NCBI RefSeq assembly: GCF_005893125.1
Contig: NZ_VCJS01000059.1
Span: 1-62,722 of the forward strand
DNA from: Nonomuraea basaltis
GTDB lineage: Bacteria > Actinomycetota > Actinomycetes > Streptosporangiales > Streptosporangiaceae
Direction: 5' to 3'
DNA: 62,722 bases
Shown piece by piece: positions 7,934 to 18,500 of the stretch. The translations under genes and the position numbers were made by a program. Under the pieces are notes generated by a model that saw nothing but the letters and a program-made list of their open reading frames with translations, searched no databases and was not told where the DNA came from. The first letter of the stretch is position 1, and the number at the start of each line of letters is the position of its first letter.

Positions 7934-9781
7934 TCAGATGAGCGCGTGCGGCTCCGCCGAGCCGTACTCGACCAGCTGGGCGGCGCCCAGAAGCCAGCGG
8001 TCCTCGTCGCGCACCTGCACGTATCCGAACCTGTCCGCCGAGAACACCTTGATCCCGTCCGTGCGGCACTGCCGCATGAGGACCTCGTCCCAGCCCTCGG
8101 TGAGGTCGGCGAAGTCCAGCTCGCGCAGCGCGTTCCGGCGGGCCAGAAGGGTCGCGCCGGTGATCTCCGGGAGGTAGGCGTATTCGGCGTCGGGCTGCTG
8201 GAGCAGCGTGGCCTGGGGCTTGCGCAGATGGGCGTAGTAGGCGGCCTTGCCCACGATGTCGGCCGTGCTGAACAGGAAGGCCCGCCGCAGGTCGGACAGG
8301 TAGTGCGGGCCGTACACGTCGCGCGGGTCCATGACCGCCACCAGGTCGGCCTCGCACAAATCGAGGCCGGCGCTCAGCATCGCGCCCTCGGTCATCGCGG
8401 GATGCGGGCGGCGGTAGACGACCTCCACGTCCGGCAGCACGTCGCGGGCGCGCAGCTCGGCCTCGGGCGGGCCGATGACGATCACTTGGGCCACGCCCGA
8501 CTGCTTGGCGACCTGCGCCAGCCCGTGCTCCATCAGGTACGGGTCCAGGATGGGCAGCAGAACGGAGGTGTTGAGCGTGGCGCGGGCGCTGGGCAGGCCG
8601 ATCGCGTCCAGCAGCTCGTCGATCCGCTCGGTCATCGTGCCCATCTGGTACGCCCGCCGCAACGCCACGTGCGCCCGCCGGCCGTCCGCCTCGGTGCCGA
8701 TGGGCGTGGCGCAGGCCGCGATCTCGGCCAGCCGCCATTGCGTTGTGCCCGGCGGGCAGTCCGCCGCGGCCGGCCAGCGGTAGGAGGTCAGCACGTCGGG
8801 GTAGGTCAGATGGCCGGGCAGGAGCTGGTCGAGGGTGAGCACCCGGTCGATGCGCCCGCCCGCGAGCGGCAGCGGGTTGTGGATCCTGGGCTGGATCCCG
8901 AACTGCAGCCGCGGCCAGGGCACCGACAGGTCGTTCGTGAACCGGTGATCGAACAGCTGGGCCGCGGCGGCGTAGTCGGCCACCTCGCCCTGCGTGTGCC
9001 AGAACACGGTGCGGATGCCGCGCTCGGCGCACCAGGCCAGCAGCGCCTTGAGCCCCTCGCCCGGCTCGCCGGTGAGCTCCTCCAGCCACGGCCCCCGCGT
9101 GACCGACTCGACCACGAGCAGGTGGGGCACCTCGAGCGGGAGCACCCGGGCGAAGTCGCGTGGTGTGAAGCCGGTCGTCTGGCGCCACTCGTAGCGCAGC
9201 AGCGCCTCGGCGTGCTGGTCCGCGATCACCGCGGCCGTCAGGTGCGGCCGCGTGTTGGGGCCCGTCGGCACCCGGAACGGCTTGAGCTTGAACGAGGCGC
9301 CGCCGAGCGTCCTGGTCGAAGTCGTGGCCTGGAACGCGGCCCCCGGGCGCTCATCCTTGGCGGCCTGGCCGGCGGTGACGGGCTTGCGCTTGGGCGCGGT
9401 GGGCCGCTTGACCGGCTTGGCGGCGCCCCTGAGGCCCCTGGCCAGGCGCACGGGGTTGCTCTTGCCGCTCTTGATGGCGTCGCCGAGCCGGTTCCAGCGG
9501 GCGACCCTGATCGAGGACAGCTTCCAGTTGGCCACCTCGGCCTGGAACCGCTGTTCGGCCAGCTCCTTGCGCAGCTTGTCGGCGGCGGCCTGCTCGTCCG
9601 CGAGCCGCTCCTCGGTCTCGCTCAGCCGCTCGGCCAGCGCCCTGGCCTCCTCGACGCTCCGCTCAGCGTCGGCCAGCCTGGCCTGGGCGGCATCCAGCAG
9701 CCTGGCCAGCTCGGCAGCGCGCCCGGCCTGCGCGATGGCATCCCGCAACGCCTTACGAGTGCTCTCAAGCTCAGTAGACAC
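7934..9781 (-). CDS. coiled-coil glycosyltransferase-like protein
   Basis: 615 residues from GTG at 9781. Residues ~1-90 form a long coiled coil (ELESTRKALRDAI to KELAEQRFQAEVANWK). A Lys/Pro/Ala-rich basic linker follows to about 150. The rest resembles glycosyltransferases of the CgeB/YkvP-to-GT2 type: a segment with PHLLVVESVTRGPWLEEL, GIRTVFWHTQGEVADYAAAAQLFDH, then a C-terminal GT-A-like part with a degenerate acidic motif (ADLVAVMDPRDVYGPHYLSD). It shares the coiled-coil plus transferase design with the gene ending at 4352. It is divergent from the asparagine-synthase-like gene across a 137-bp gap, suggesting common control. Substrates unknown; a surface-glycan role is inferred from context. 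Confidence 0.7.
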   Translation of the reverse strand: MSTELESTRKALRDAIAQAGRAAELARLLDAAQARLADAERSVEEARALAERLSETEERLADEQAAADKLRKELAEQRFQAEVANWKLSSIRVARWNRLGDAIKSGKSNPVRLARGLRGAAKPVKRPTAPKRKPVTAGQAAKDERPGAAFQATTSTRTLGGASFKLKPFRVPTGPNTRPHLTAAVIADQHAEALLRYEWRQTTGFTPRDFARVLPLEVPHLLVVESVTRGPWLEELTGEPGEGLKALLAWCAERGIRTVFWHTQGEVADYAAAAQLFDHRFTNDLSVPWPRLQFGIQPRIHNPLPLAGGRIDRVLTLDQLLPGHLTYPDVLTSYRWPAAADCPPGTTQWRLAEIAACATPIGTEADGRRAHVALRRAYQMGTMTERIDELLDAIGLPSARATLNTSVLLPILDPYLMEHGLAQVAKQSGVAQVIVIGPPEAELRARDVLPDVEVVYRRPHPAMTEGAMLSAGLDLCEADLVAVMDPRDVYGPHYLSDLRRAFLFSTADIVGKAAYYAHLRKPQATLLQQPDAEYAYLPEITGATLLARRNALRELDFADLTEGWDEVLMRQCRTDGIKVFSADRFGYVQVRDEDRWLLGAAQLVEYGSAEPHALI

Positions 9782-9918
9782 CGGGCCTCCTTCGTCGGCC
9801 CGGTGTCAAAGACGCTGTGTCCAATTGTTCACTCGCTCCGCTCGCTCACGGGCCTCCGCTTCCTTAGCCCGGCAAAGGATACTCTTTCGTGAGAAGCGGC
9901 TCGAAGGGATGAGATCCG

Positions 9919-11553
9919 GTGCAGTTCAATGTGCGGCCCTACGTCTGCGGCGCTCTCGGCCGGATCGACACCGCCATACTCGGCAAGCTGACCGCCGCGG
10001 GCCCCCGCGTGCGTCCGGCGCTCCAGACGGCCGAGGCGGCGCTGTTCAGCTCCACGCCGTTGCCGCCCTACCACCGGACCGGTGACGCGTACGCGTTCTC
10101 CTGGGGCGAGCGCAGGCCGGCCGCCCTCGACGACTGGATCACGGTCGCGGAGACGTACGAGACCCCAGGGCTGATGGGCGACGGCAAGCGGGTCACGCTG
10201 CACACGGGCGCGCTCGGGCTGGTGGACGTCTATTACGTCCGCGAGGGCGACGCCGTCTACTTCTCGTCGCTGATCCAGCCGCTGCTCAGCCTGGTGCCGA
10301 TCACGATCGACTGGTCGGCCTGGGCCTCGATCATCCAGGTGACGTTCCCGCTGGGCGAGGCGACGCCGTACACCGACGTCAAGCGGCTGCCGGGGTCGAG
10401 CGCGCTGGTGTTCGAGCACGGCAGGGTGGCCACCGAGCGGCGGCTGCCGCGCTGGCTGCGTACCGAGCCCTACGAGGCGTGGGTCAGCCCGGACGAGATC
10501 GTCGAGCTGCTGCACCAGGTCTACGCGGACTACGACGGCCGCAAGCTGCTGGTGCCGGTCAGCGGCGGCTACGACTCGCGGCTGCTGGCGAGCGTGGCCA
10601 AGGCCCGCGGCGCGGACGTCGAGTCGTGGACGACCAGTCCCGACGACGGCACCGACACCGACATCGCCTTCGCCCGGGCGATCACCAAGGAGCTGGACAT
10701 CCCGCACCGGGTGATCACCCAGGACGCCGCCGACTACCCTGCGGACGCGACCGAGGTGGCCCGCAGGCTCGAATACCTGACGCCGCACCACGCCTGGTAC
10801 GCCCCCTTCGCCAAGGAGGTGCACGGCGCGGGCCGGATCCTGGTCGACGGGCTGGCCGGCGGGCCGTTGCTGAAGAACTTCATGGTCAGCGGGGCCGCCC
10901 TGGAGGCCCGGACGCAGGCCGAGCGGTCGGCGGCCGTGCTGGGCTCGCTGTCGCTGGGCGCGCCCTCACAGCCGTTCCTGTCCGAGAACGCCGCGCAGTG
11001 GATGGCGGAGACCGTACGCGAGCAGTTCGCGGCCTCCACCTCCATGCTCCACGGCCACCGGGCCGAGCTGCCGCTGTCGGTGCTGCACACCAGGACCGTG
11101 CGGGGCATCGCGCGCTCGGCGGTCAACCTGGTCGGCCCCGAGGCTTCGTTCGCCGCGCCGTTCATCCACCCGGCCTTCTTCGACGCCGCATTGTCGGTCG
11201 GCGTGGCCCGCAAAGACAAAGGCCGTTTCTACCGCGAGGTGCTGCACGCGGCCAATCCGCGGGTGGCCGCACTGCCGTCCACGAATGTGGTCAAGCAACC
11301 GCTCCAGCGGGTGCCGCTGCGGTCCACTGCCGCGCCTGCCCGAAAATATGCGCACGGCATGCTGGAGACGGTTGCGAACCGGGTGCCGGGGCTGCTGTCG
11401 GAGGAGCTGCACGAGGTGATCGCGGGCGGTCCCGACGCTCTGACCAGGTTCAATGGCTGGAATGACCGCTTCTGGGCACGCGGATTGGTACTCTTCGGAC
11501 TCTGGTTGACCGACTTCGAGAACGACCTGACGGACGTCGCGACTCCTTTTTGA
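9919..11553 (+). CDS. asparagine synthase-like amidotransferase/adenylating enzyme
   Basis: 544 residues from GTG at 9919. The C-terminal synthetase (AANH/PP-loop) domain is recognisable: VPVSGGYDSRLLASVAKARG carries the ATP pyrophosphatase loop (SGGYDS, residues 215-220; canonical SGGLDS), then FARAITKELDIPHRVI, and later FAAPFIHPAFFDAALSV. The N-terminal ~190 residues occupy the position of the glutaminase domain but lack a Cys at position 2, so glutamine hydrolysis is not expected and ammonia or another amine may be the nucleophile. Such proteins amidate or cyclise carboxylates in natural-product and exopolysaccharide pathways. The neighbouring glycosyltransferases suggest amidation of a uronic acid or similar group; this is inference. 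Confidence 0.75.
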   Translation: MQFNVRPYVCGALGRIDTAILGKLTAAGPRVRPALQTAEAALFSSTPLPPYHRTGDAYAFSWGERRPAALDDWITVAETYETPGLMGDGKRVTLHTGALGLVDVYYVREGDAVYFSSLIQPLLSLVPITIDWSAWASIIQVTFPLGEATPYTDVKRLPGSSALVFEHGRVATERRLPRWLRTEPYEAWVSPDEIVELLHQVYADYDGRKLLVPVSGGYDSRLLASVAKARGADVESWTTSPDDGTDTDIAFARAITKELDIPHRVITQDAADYPADATEVARRLEYLTPHHAWYAPFAKEVHGAGRILVDGLAGGPLLKNFMVSGAALEARTQAERSAAVLGSLSLGAPSQPFLSENAAQWMAETVREQFAASTSMLHGHRAELPLSVLHTRTVRGIARSAVNLVGPEASFAAPFIHPAFFDAALSVGVARKDKGRFYREVLHAANPRVAALPSTNVVKQPLQRVPLRSTAAPARKYAHGMLETVANRVPGLLSEELHEVIAGGPDALTRFNGWNDRFWARGLVLFGLWLTDFENDLTDVATPF

Positions 11554-11815
11554 TGAACGCTCGGTAACAGGATGATTACATACGGATCTCGCGGGTATTA
11601 AACGTCGCACAGCAGAAGCGGGTTCCGGAAAGCCAACGGGCTGGTAGTGTTCGGCCCGTAAGCGCCGCACAAACGGGCACCGGATCACAAATCCGATCCC
11701 GTTCGAGGGCATGGAGTTCGCAGGGATGACGACTCCACGCGGCGCGGTCACCAGATAAGAACGCCGGGGCAACCGGTGACTCCGTCCTGCCCACATCTCT
11801 TCCTGTGAGCGACAT

Positions 11816-13511
<1,696 letters not shown>

Positions 13512-13525
<14 letters not shown>

Positions 13526-15779
13526 CCGGCACCTGGGCACGGGCCGCACGGCGCGCGGGTATGAGCGCGACCGCCAGGGCCGTGCCCACGGCCGACAGCA
13601 CGGCGACGGCCAGCGTCAAGGCCGAGGGCGGGCGGCCGATGCCCGCTCCGACGCCGCTCGTGTGGCCCTGCAGGTCGATCAGCCCCGTCACCACGGACAT
13701 GCCCGCCGCGGCGCCCGCGCCGACGCCGAGCACGACCAGCAGGCCCGTGCCCATCACGAGCGTGGCCATGACCTGGCGCGGCGTCAGCCCCATCGCCTTG
13801 AGCACGGCCAGGTCGAAGGCGTGGTCGCGCAGGCCGAGCGCGCTGGCGGTGAGCAGGTTGGCCAGGCCGATCAGGGTCAGCACCGCGATCAGCGCGACGA
13901 TCACCACCCTGATGATCGCCAGCCGGTCGGCCGGGTTGACCGCGGCCTGCACGTCCAGGCTCTCGCCCGACTCGGCCAGCAGCCGGCTGCGTACCTCGGC
14001 CTGGTCAGCGCCGGGGTTCAGGGCGAGCGCGTAGAACTCGGGCGGCACCGCGTCCTTGGCCGCCAGGCTGTCGAGCCCCACCGAGAGCACCTCACCGTCC
14101 AGGTCGGGCTCGATGGTCCTGCCGACGATCCTGACGATCAGCGGCGTGCCGCCCACGGTCAGCCGCACCCGGTCGCCGATCTTGACTCCCAGCAGGTCCA
14201 GCAGGCCCTGCCCGGCCAGGGCCTCGCCCTGGCGGCCGTACTTGCGGCCCTCGACCACCGGGAACGGGTACGGCTCCGTCGAGCTGCCGATGGCCCGCAC
14301 CCTGACCGAACGGGCCTCTCCCGGCGCCAGCGCGTTGACGTCGGTGCCCGGGTAGACCGCGGCCACGTCCCTGTCCTGCTCGGCGATGCGCTTGGCGTCG
14401 GCCGACTCCAGCTTGCCCGGCCTGACGTGGAGGGAGGCATGCTGGCCCACCTGCTCGGGATGGTCGGCGAAGTTGTCGAGCGTGGCCCACACGCCCAGCC
14501 CGATCGTGATCATCATCATCGGCACGGCCAGCCCGAACGCCGTCAGGAACGCCGGCACCCGCCTGGTGAAGGCGTCCCTGGTGCCGAGGACGAGGGCGGG
14601 CGGGAGGCGTACGAGGAGGGCGAGCCTGGCCAGTCTGGACAGGTGGCCGCGCGGCGGCGAGGCGGGCAGGGCGGGGATCGGCGGCGTGCGCCCGCCCCGC
14701 CAGGCGGGCAGGCCCACGGCGGCCAGCACCAGCAGCGCCGTGCCCCCGATGATGGCCAGCACCGGCATGGGCGCCACGGAGGTGGCGCCGAGCATCATGG
14801 CCATCACGCCCCAGCCCGCCAGCGCCCCGAGCGCGACGCCGAGCAGGCCGAGGGCGCCGTGCTCGATCAGGAGCAGCAGCGCGACCTGCCCCTTGGTGAA
14901 GCCCAGGGACTTGAGGGTGGCCAGGTCGCGTAGTTGGCCGAGCACCCGGCCGCCGGCCGCGTTGGCCAGCGCGAGCGCGGCCGCCACCAGCCCGGCCACC
15001 CCGAACAGCGCCAGCAGCGTGCCGAGCAGCCGGTTGTCCAGCTCCATGGCGGCCCTGACCTCGCGCCAGGTGTAGACCCGCTGCAGCCGGTCCTCCAGCA
15101 TGACGACCGCGCGCTGCGAGACGACCTGCGTGGCGTCGGGGTCGGCCAGACGCAACCCGGTCACCCACTCGCTGCGGCCGAACATGGGCTCGATCCTGTC
15201 GAGCGTGGCGGGCAGCACGTAGGCCAGGCCGGGCGTCCACTGCGGGTAGAAGCCCTGCTCGGCGGAGTCGGCGATGCCGCGCACGTAGAGGGTGTGCCGC
15301 TCGCCGCTGAGCGCGATGACCGTGAAGGGTGCGCCGATCCTGAGCCGCAGCGCGGTCGCGAACGATCGCTCGACGACCACCCCGTCGGGCTGGGCGGCGT
15401 CCAGCCACCTGCCCTCGGCCACCACCGGGTGCGCCACCTGCGGCGGCGTGGCGGGCATCCCGCGCAGCGCCGCGGGCTCCTTCTTGCCTTCCTGCGCCAC
15501 GGTCACGGGCGCCGACCGGTACGGGCCCGCGGTCTGCGTCACTCCGTCGATGCCGCCCAGGGCCACCTGCGGGCTTTCCTTGGTGAAGAGCCAGACGTGG
15601 GCACCGTCGGTCTGGGCGAACAGGCTCCGCCACGGGTTCGTGCCGTCCTCGAGCAGGGTCGCCGCGGTGATCAGGGCGGCCACGATCCCGGCCACGGCCA
15701 GCACGGTCAGCACCGCCTGGCCCTTCCTGGCCCGCAGGTCGGCCTTGATCCACCGGCTCCCGGCCGGCGCTGTGCTCAT
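13512..15779 (-). CDS. ABC transporter permease, MacB/FtsX type
   Basis: A 755-residue inner-membrane permease with the duplicated FtsX architecture: an N-terminal membrane segment (QAVLTVLAVAGIVAALITAATLL), a large extracytoplasmic domain, a three-helix FtsX core (residues ~255-345), a further helix near 420 followed by a second extracytoplasmic domain, and a second FtsX core at the C-terminus (VVIVALIAVLTLIGLANLLTAS, residues ~625-745). The conserved LATLKSLGFTKGQV and LAVLKAMGLTPRQV coupling motifs appear in the two halves. This class usually exports lipids, peptides or antibiotics, or transmits envelope stress, rather than importing sugars. It follows its ATPase by 33 bp in a PadR-controlled operon, an arrangement common for drug-responsive exporters. 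Confidence 0.9.
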
Positions 15780-15812
15780 GAGTCGCTCACGACAGCGCTC
15801 CCGCGTCCGTCC

Positions 15813-16541
15813 TCACCGGAGATCGATCACCTCTCCGGCGGTGCCCGTACGCCTGCGCGCGATCCGGCCGTCGTCCACGATCTCCCCGTCGAACAGCGAC
15901 ACCAGCCGGTCGGCCAGGCTCGCCACACGGGCGTCGTGCGTGACCATGATGATCGTCTGGCCCTCCTTGTGCACCTCGGTGAGCAGGCGGAGCACGTCAC
16001 GCGTGTTGCGGCTGTCGAGGTTGCCGGTCGGCTCGTCGGCCAGCAGCAGACTGGGCTGGTTGGCCAGCGCCCTGGCCAGCGCGACCCGCTGCTGCTCGCC
16101 GCCGGAAAGCTGGGCGGGCGCGGCGTCGGCCCGATCGGTGAGGTTGAGCGCGCCGAGCAGGCTCTCCCGGCGCTCGCGGGCCACCTTGGGCGAGGCCCCG
16201 GCCAGCAGCGCGGGCAGCTCGACGTTGTCGCCGACGGTCATGTTGGCGACGAGGTTGAAGAACTGGAAGACGAACCCGATCTTCTTGCGCCGCAGCAGCG
16301 CCCAGGCGCTCTCCGACAGCGTGTCGGCGCGCTTGCCGTCGAGCCAGATCTCGCCGCTGGTCCTGGTGTCGAGCCCGCCCAGCATGTGGATCAGCGTGGA
16401 CTTCCCCGACCCGGAAGGACCCATGATCGCGACGAACTCACCCGGCTCGACCTGCAGGTCCACGCCGCGCACGGCAGGCACGGGAACCGCGCCATCCTGG
16501 TAGATCTTGACCAGATTGACCGCTTTCAGAACGGTGCTCAT
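15813..16541 (-). CDS. ABC transporter ATP-binding protein, LolD/MacB type
   Basis: The 242-residue nucleotide-binding subunit pairs with the downstream FtsX-type permease. Walker A is GPSGSGKST (residues 41-49), the Q-loop lies in FVFQFFNLVANMTVGDNV, the signature is LSGGEQQRVALARAL, Walker B is LLLADEPTGNLDS, and the H-loop is MVTHDARV. ATG at 16541 follows an AAGGGGGG ribosome site. That site lies inside a tiny ORF linking this gene to padR by ATGA overlaps at both ends, so translation of padR and the transporter is probably coupled. Confidence 0.95.
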   Translation of the reverse strand: MSTVLKAVNLVKIYQDGAVPVPAVRGVDLQVEPGEFVAIMGPSGSGKSTLIHMLGGLDTRTSGEIWLDGKRADTLSESAWALLRRKKIGFVFQFFNLVANMTVGDNVELPALLAGASPKVARERRESLLGALNLTDRADAAPAQLSGGEQQRVALARALANQPSLLLADEPTGNLDSRNTRDVLRLLTEVHKEGQTIIMVTHDARVASLADRLVSLFDGEIVDDGRIARRRTGTAGEVIDLR

Positions 16542-16612
16542 GCGCCCCCCTTCATCGGTCGCATCAGCACCAGGTGGCGGTGTTTGATTGATCGTCCGCT
16601 TCGCTCACTCAT
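16538..16612 (-). CDS. 24-codon bridging micro-ORF between padR and the ABC ATPase
   Basis: Reading the minus strand from ATG at 16612, 24 sense codons run to TGA at 16540-16538. Its ATG shares ATGA with the padR stop (16611-16609) and its stop shares ATGA with the ATPase start (16541). The peptide begins MSERSGRSIKHRH and is basic with no recognisable domain. It is either a small protein or, more likely, a translational-coupling leader that carries ribosomes from padR to the ATPase. Existence of the ORF is seen directly; function is inferred. Confidence 0.4.
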   Translation of the reverse strand: MSERSGRSIKHRHLVLMRPMKGGA

Positions 16613-17115
16613 GCCAGATCCTCCTGGCATCGCTCCAGCCAGTCAAGATCGGCCTGCAGGTGCAGCATGGCCCCCTCGATGAGCAGCATGGCCACCCGGT
16701 CGGTCGGCGGCGTGCGGGACAGGAGGTCGTTGAGGTCGCTCATGAGCCCCAGGTAGTGGCGGCGCTGACGGTTGATCAGCGCCATCCGGTCGGCGATGCC
16801 GGTGAGCGGCGCGAGCACGAGCTTCATGAAGAACTCGTCGCGTACCCTGGGCCCCTCGGTGGGCTCGTCCACCCAGGTGGTGAGCAGGTCGCGACCCTTG
16901 GCGGTCAGATAGTAGACCTTCTTGTTGGGCCGGTTGGACTGCTCCACGTCCACAGCCCTGACCAGGCCGTCCTTCTCCAGCCTGCCGAGCGTCACGTAGA
17001 TCTGGCCGATGTTGGGGGAAGGATAGGCGCTGCCGAAGGTCTGCTCCAGCGCCTGCTTCAGCTCGTAGCCGTGAGCCGGCTCTTTCGCCAAGAGCGCCAG
17101 CAGGTGAAGCCGCAC
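16609..17115 (-). CDS. PadR family transcriptional regulator
   Basis: 168 residues from GTG at 17115, preceded by an AGGAGG ribosome site. The N-terminal winged helix is typical of PadR: LALLAKEPAHGYELKQALEQ, then PSPNIGQIYVTLGRLEKDGLV (recognition helix and wing) and KVYYLTAKGRDLL. The C-terminal ~65 residues are the helical dimerisation domain of the Vir-type subgroup. Regulators of this kind repress linked ABC or multidrug exporters and are relieved by hydrophobic ligands. Here it heads the operon with the MacB-type transporter. Palindromic elements lie in the 127-bp gap shared with the divergent sugar-binding lipoprotein gene, so autoregulation is plausible. Confidence 0.93.
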   Translation of the reverse strand: MRLHLLALLAKEPAHGYELKQALEQTFGSAYPSPNIGQIYVTLGRLEKDGLVRAVDVEQSNRPNKKVYYLTAKGRDLLTTWVDEPTEGPRVRDEFFMKLVLAPLTGIADRMALINRQRRHYLGLMSDLNDLLSRTPPTDRVAMLLIEGAMLHLQADLDWLERCQEDLA

Positions 17116-17159
17116 GCCCCACCTCCTGCCATGTTACGAATGCGTTACGCGGTTATCCG

Positions 17160-17197
17160 TTGACCTACAGATTACAGGTGTGCATAACATAAATGCA
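17160..17197 (+). promoter_or_regulatory. promoter and palindrome between padR and sugar transporter
   Basis: TTGACC (17160-17165) is followed after 17 bp by CATAAC (17183-17188), a plausible sigma-70-type promoter for the transporter genes. A perfect inverted repeat, TGCAT-7 bp-ATGCA (17181-17197), covers the -10 region. Nearby GTTACG (17134-17139) and a second TTACG copy (17145-17149) add further repeats toward padR. Binding by PadR or another regulator is inferred. Confidence 0.45.
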
Positions 17198-17242
17198 TCT
17201 ACCTAACACGTATGTAACCGCTCTGAACACGGAGGAAACAGA

Positions 17243-18493
17243 GTGCTGCGCTCGCTACCACTCATGACGACCCTCCTCCTCCTGGCGGCGGGCTGCTCAG
17301 CAGCGAGCAATGAGGGCGGCGGCGACACGGGGACGGGCGGAACCGGGCCCATCACGTTCGCCACCGGCCGCGACACCACGGCGTACCTGCAACCCCTGCT
17401 GGATCGCTGGAACCAGGCCCACCCGGCCGAGAAGGTGACGCTGCTGGAGCTGCCCGAGGCCGCCGACGAGCAACGCGCTCAGATGGTGGCCAACCTCCAG
17501 GCCCAGAGCAGCCGTTACGACGTGCTGGGGCTCGACGTGGTGTGGACTGCCGAGTTCGCGGAGAACGGCTGGATCATCCCCCTGGAGCGCGGGTTGTTCC
17601 CGCTCGACAGGTTCCTGCCGCCCGTCGTGGAAACGGCGGTCTACAAGGACAAGCTCTGGGCGGTTCCCTACACGAGCAACGCGGGACTGCTCTACTACAG
17701 GACCGACCTGGTCAAGAAGCCGCCGAGGACGTGGGCGGAGCTTCGCGACCAGTCACGAGAAATCAGGAAAAAGCATGACATAGGAGGCTATGCCGCGCAG
17801 TTCCTGGCCTACGAGGGGCTGACCGTGAACTTCTCCGAGGCCGTCCAGTCGGCCGGGGGTCAGATCCTCAACCGCGACGGCACGGAGGTGACCTTCGACC
17901 CGGCCAAGGGCAAGATCGCGCTGGAATTCCTGCTCCAGGGGCTGCGCGAGGGCTGGATACCCAAGGAGGCGCTGAGCTTCAAGGAGGAGGAGGCGCGCCT
18001 GGCCTTCCAGGAGGGCCGGCTGGCGTTCTCCCGCAACTGGCCGCACGCGTACGGCCCGGCGAAGGCCGAGCTGGGCGGCAAGGTCGCGGTGACCACGCTG
18101 CCCGGGCTGACCGGGCCCGGGTCAAGCACGCTGGGCGGCGCCAACCTCGCCATCAGCGCCTACTCCAAGCACCAGCACACGGCACAGGAGTTCATCCGCT
18201 ACTTCACGAGCCTGGAGAACGAGCGCCGGGTCCTCACCGAGGGGTCGTTCCCGCCCGTGTGGACCGAGCTCTACGACGATCCCGACCTGATCAAGCGCTT
18301 CCCGTACCTGCCCGTGCTCAAGGAGAGCATCCTGGCCGCCAAGGCACGGCCGGTGAGCGCCAACTACAACCAGCTGAGCCTGGTGATCGCGAGCTCGGTC
18401 GCCAAGGCCCTAGGCACCCCCACACCCGAGTCCGCCGACGACGTCGCGGCCTCCATGAAGTCCGAACTCGAAGAGATCATCAGAACCCAGTGA
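17243..18493 (+). CDS. sugar ABC transporter substrate-binding lipoprotein (LpqY-like)
   Basis: 416 residues from GTG, with GGAGG spaced well upstream. The signal peptide ends in the lipobox LAAGC, so the mature protein is lipid-anchored on the outer face of the membrane. The remainder is a family 1 solute-binding protein: an opening strand ITFATGRDTTAYLQPLLDRW, VLGLDVVWTAEFAENGWI, LWAVPYTSNAGLLYYRTDLV, and GGANLAISAYSKHQHTAQEFI. This arrangement resembles the trehalose-binding LpqY group, so trehalose or another alpha-glucoside is a reasonable guess. It is followed after 7 bp by a second, different binding protein and then by two permeases; no ATPase is linked, suggesting a shared MsiK-type ATPase elsewhere. 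Confidence 0.88.
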   Translation: MLRSLPLMTTLLLLAAGCSAASNEGGGDTGTGGTGPITFATGRDTTAYLQPLLDRWNQAHPAEKVTLLELPEAADEQRAQMVANLQAQSSRYDVLGLDVVWTAEFAENGWIIPLERGLFPLDRFLPPVVETAVYKDKLWAVPYTSNAGLLYYRTDLVKKPPRTWAELRDQSREIRKKHDIGGYAAQFLAYEGLTVNFSEAVQSAGGQILNRDGTEVTFDPAKGKIALEFLLQGLREGWIPKEALSFKEEEARLAFQEGRLAFSRNWPHAYGPAKAELGGKVAVTTLPGLTGPGSSTLGGANLAISAYSKHQHTAQEFIRYFTSLENERRVLTEGSFPPVWTELYDDPDLIKRFPYLPVLKESILAAKARPVSANYNQLSLVIASSVAKALGTPTPESADDVAASMKSELEEIIRTQ

Positions 18494-18500
18494 GGCAGCC

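Noticed and set aside
9829..9899. CCGCTTC/GAAGCGG inverted repeat between the divergent genes at 9.8 kb
   Set aside because: Seven-bp arms 30 bp apart in GC-rich DNA with CGCTCGCTC-type simple repeats are likely by chance.
11576..11815. Minus-strand 79-codon frame upstream of treS
   Set aside because: Composition and lack of a ribosome site suggest chance; the gap is better read as the promoter region of treS.
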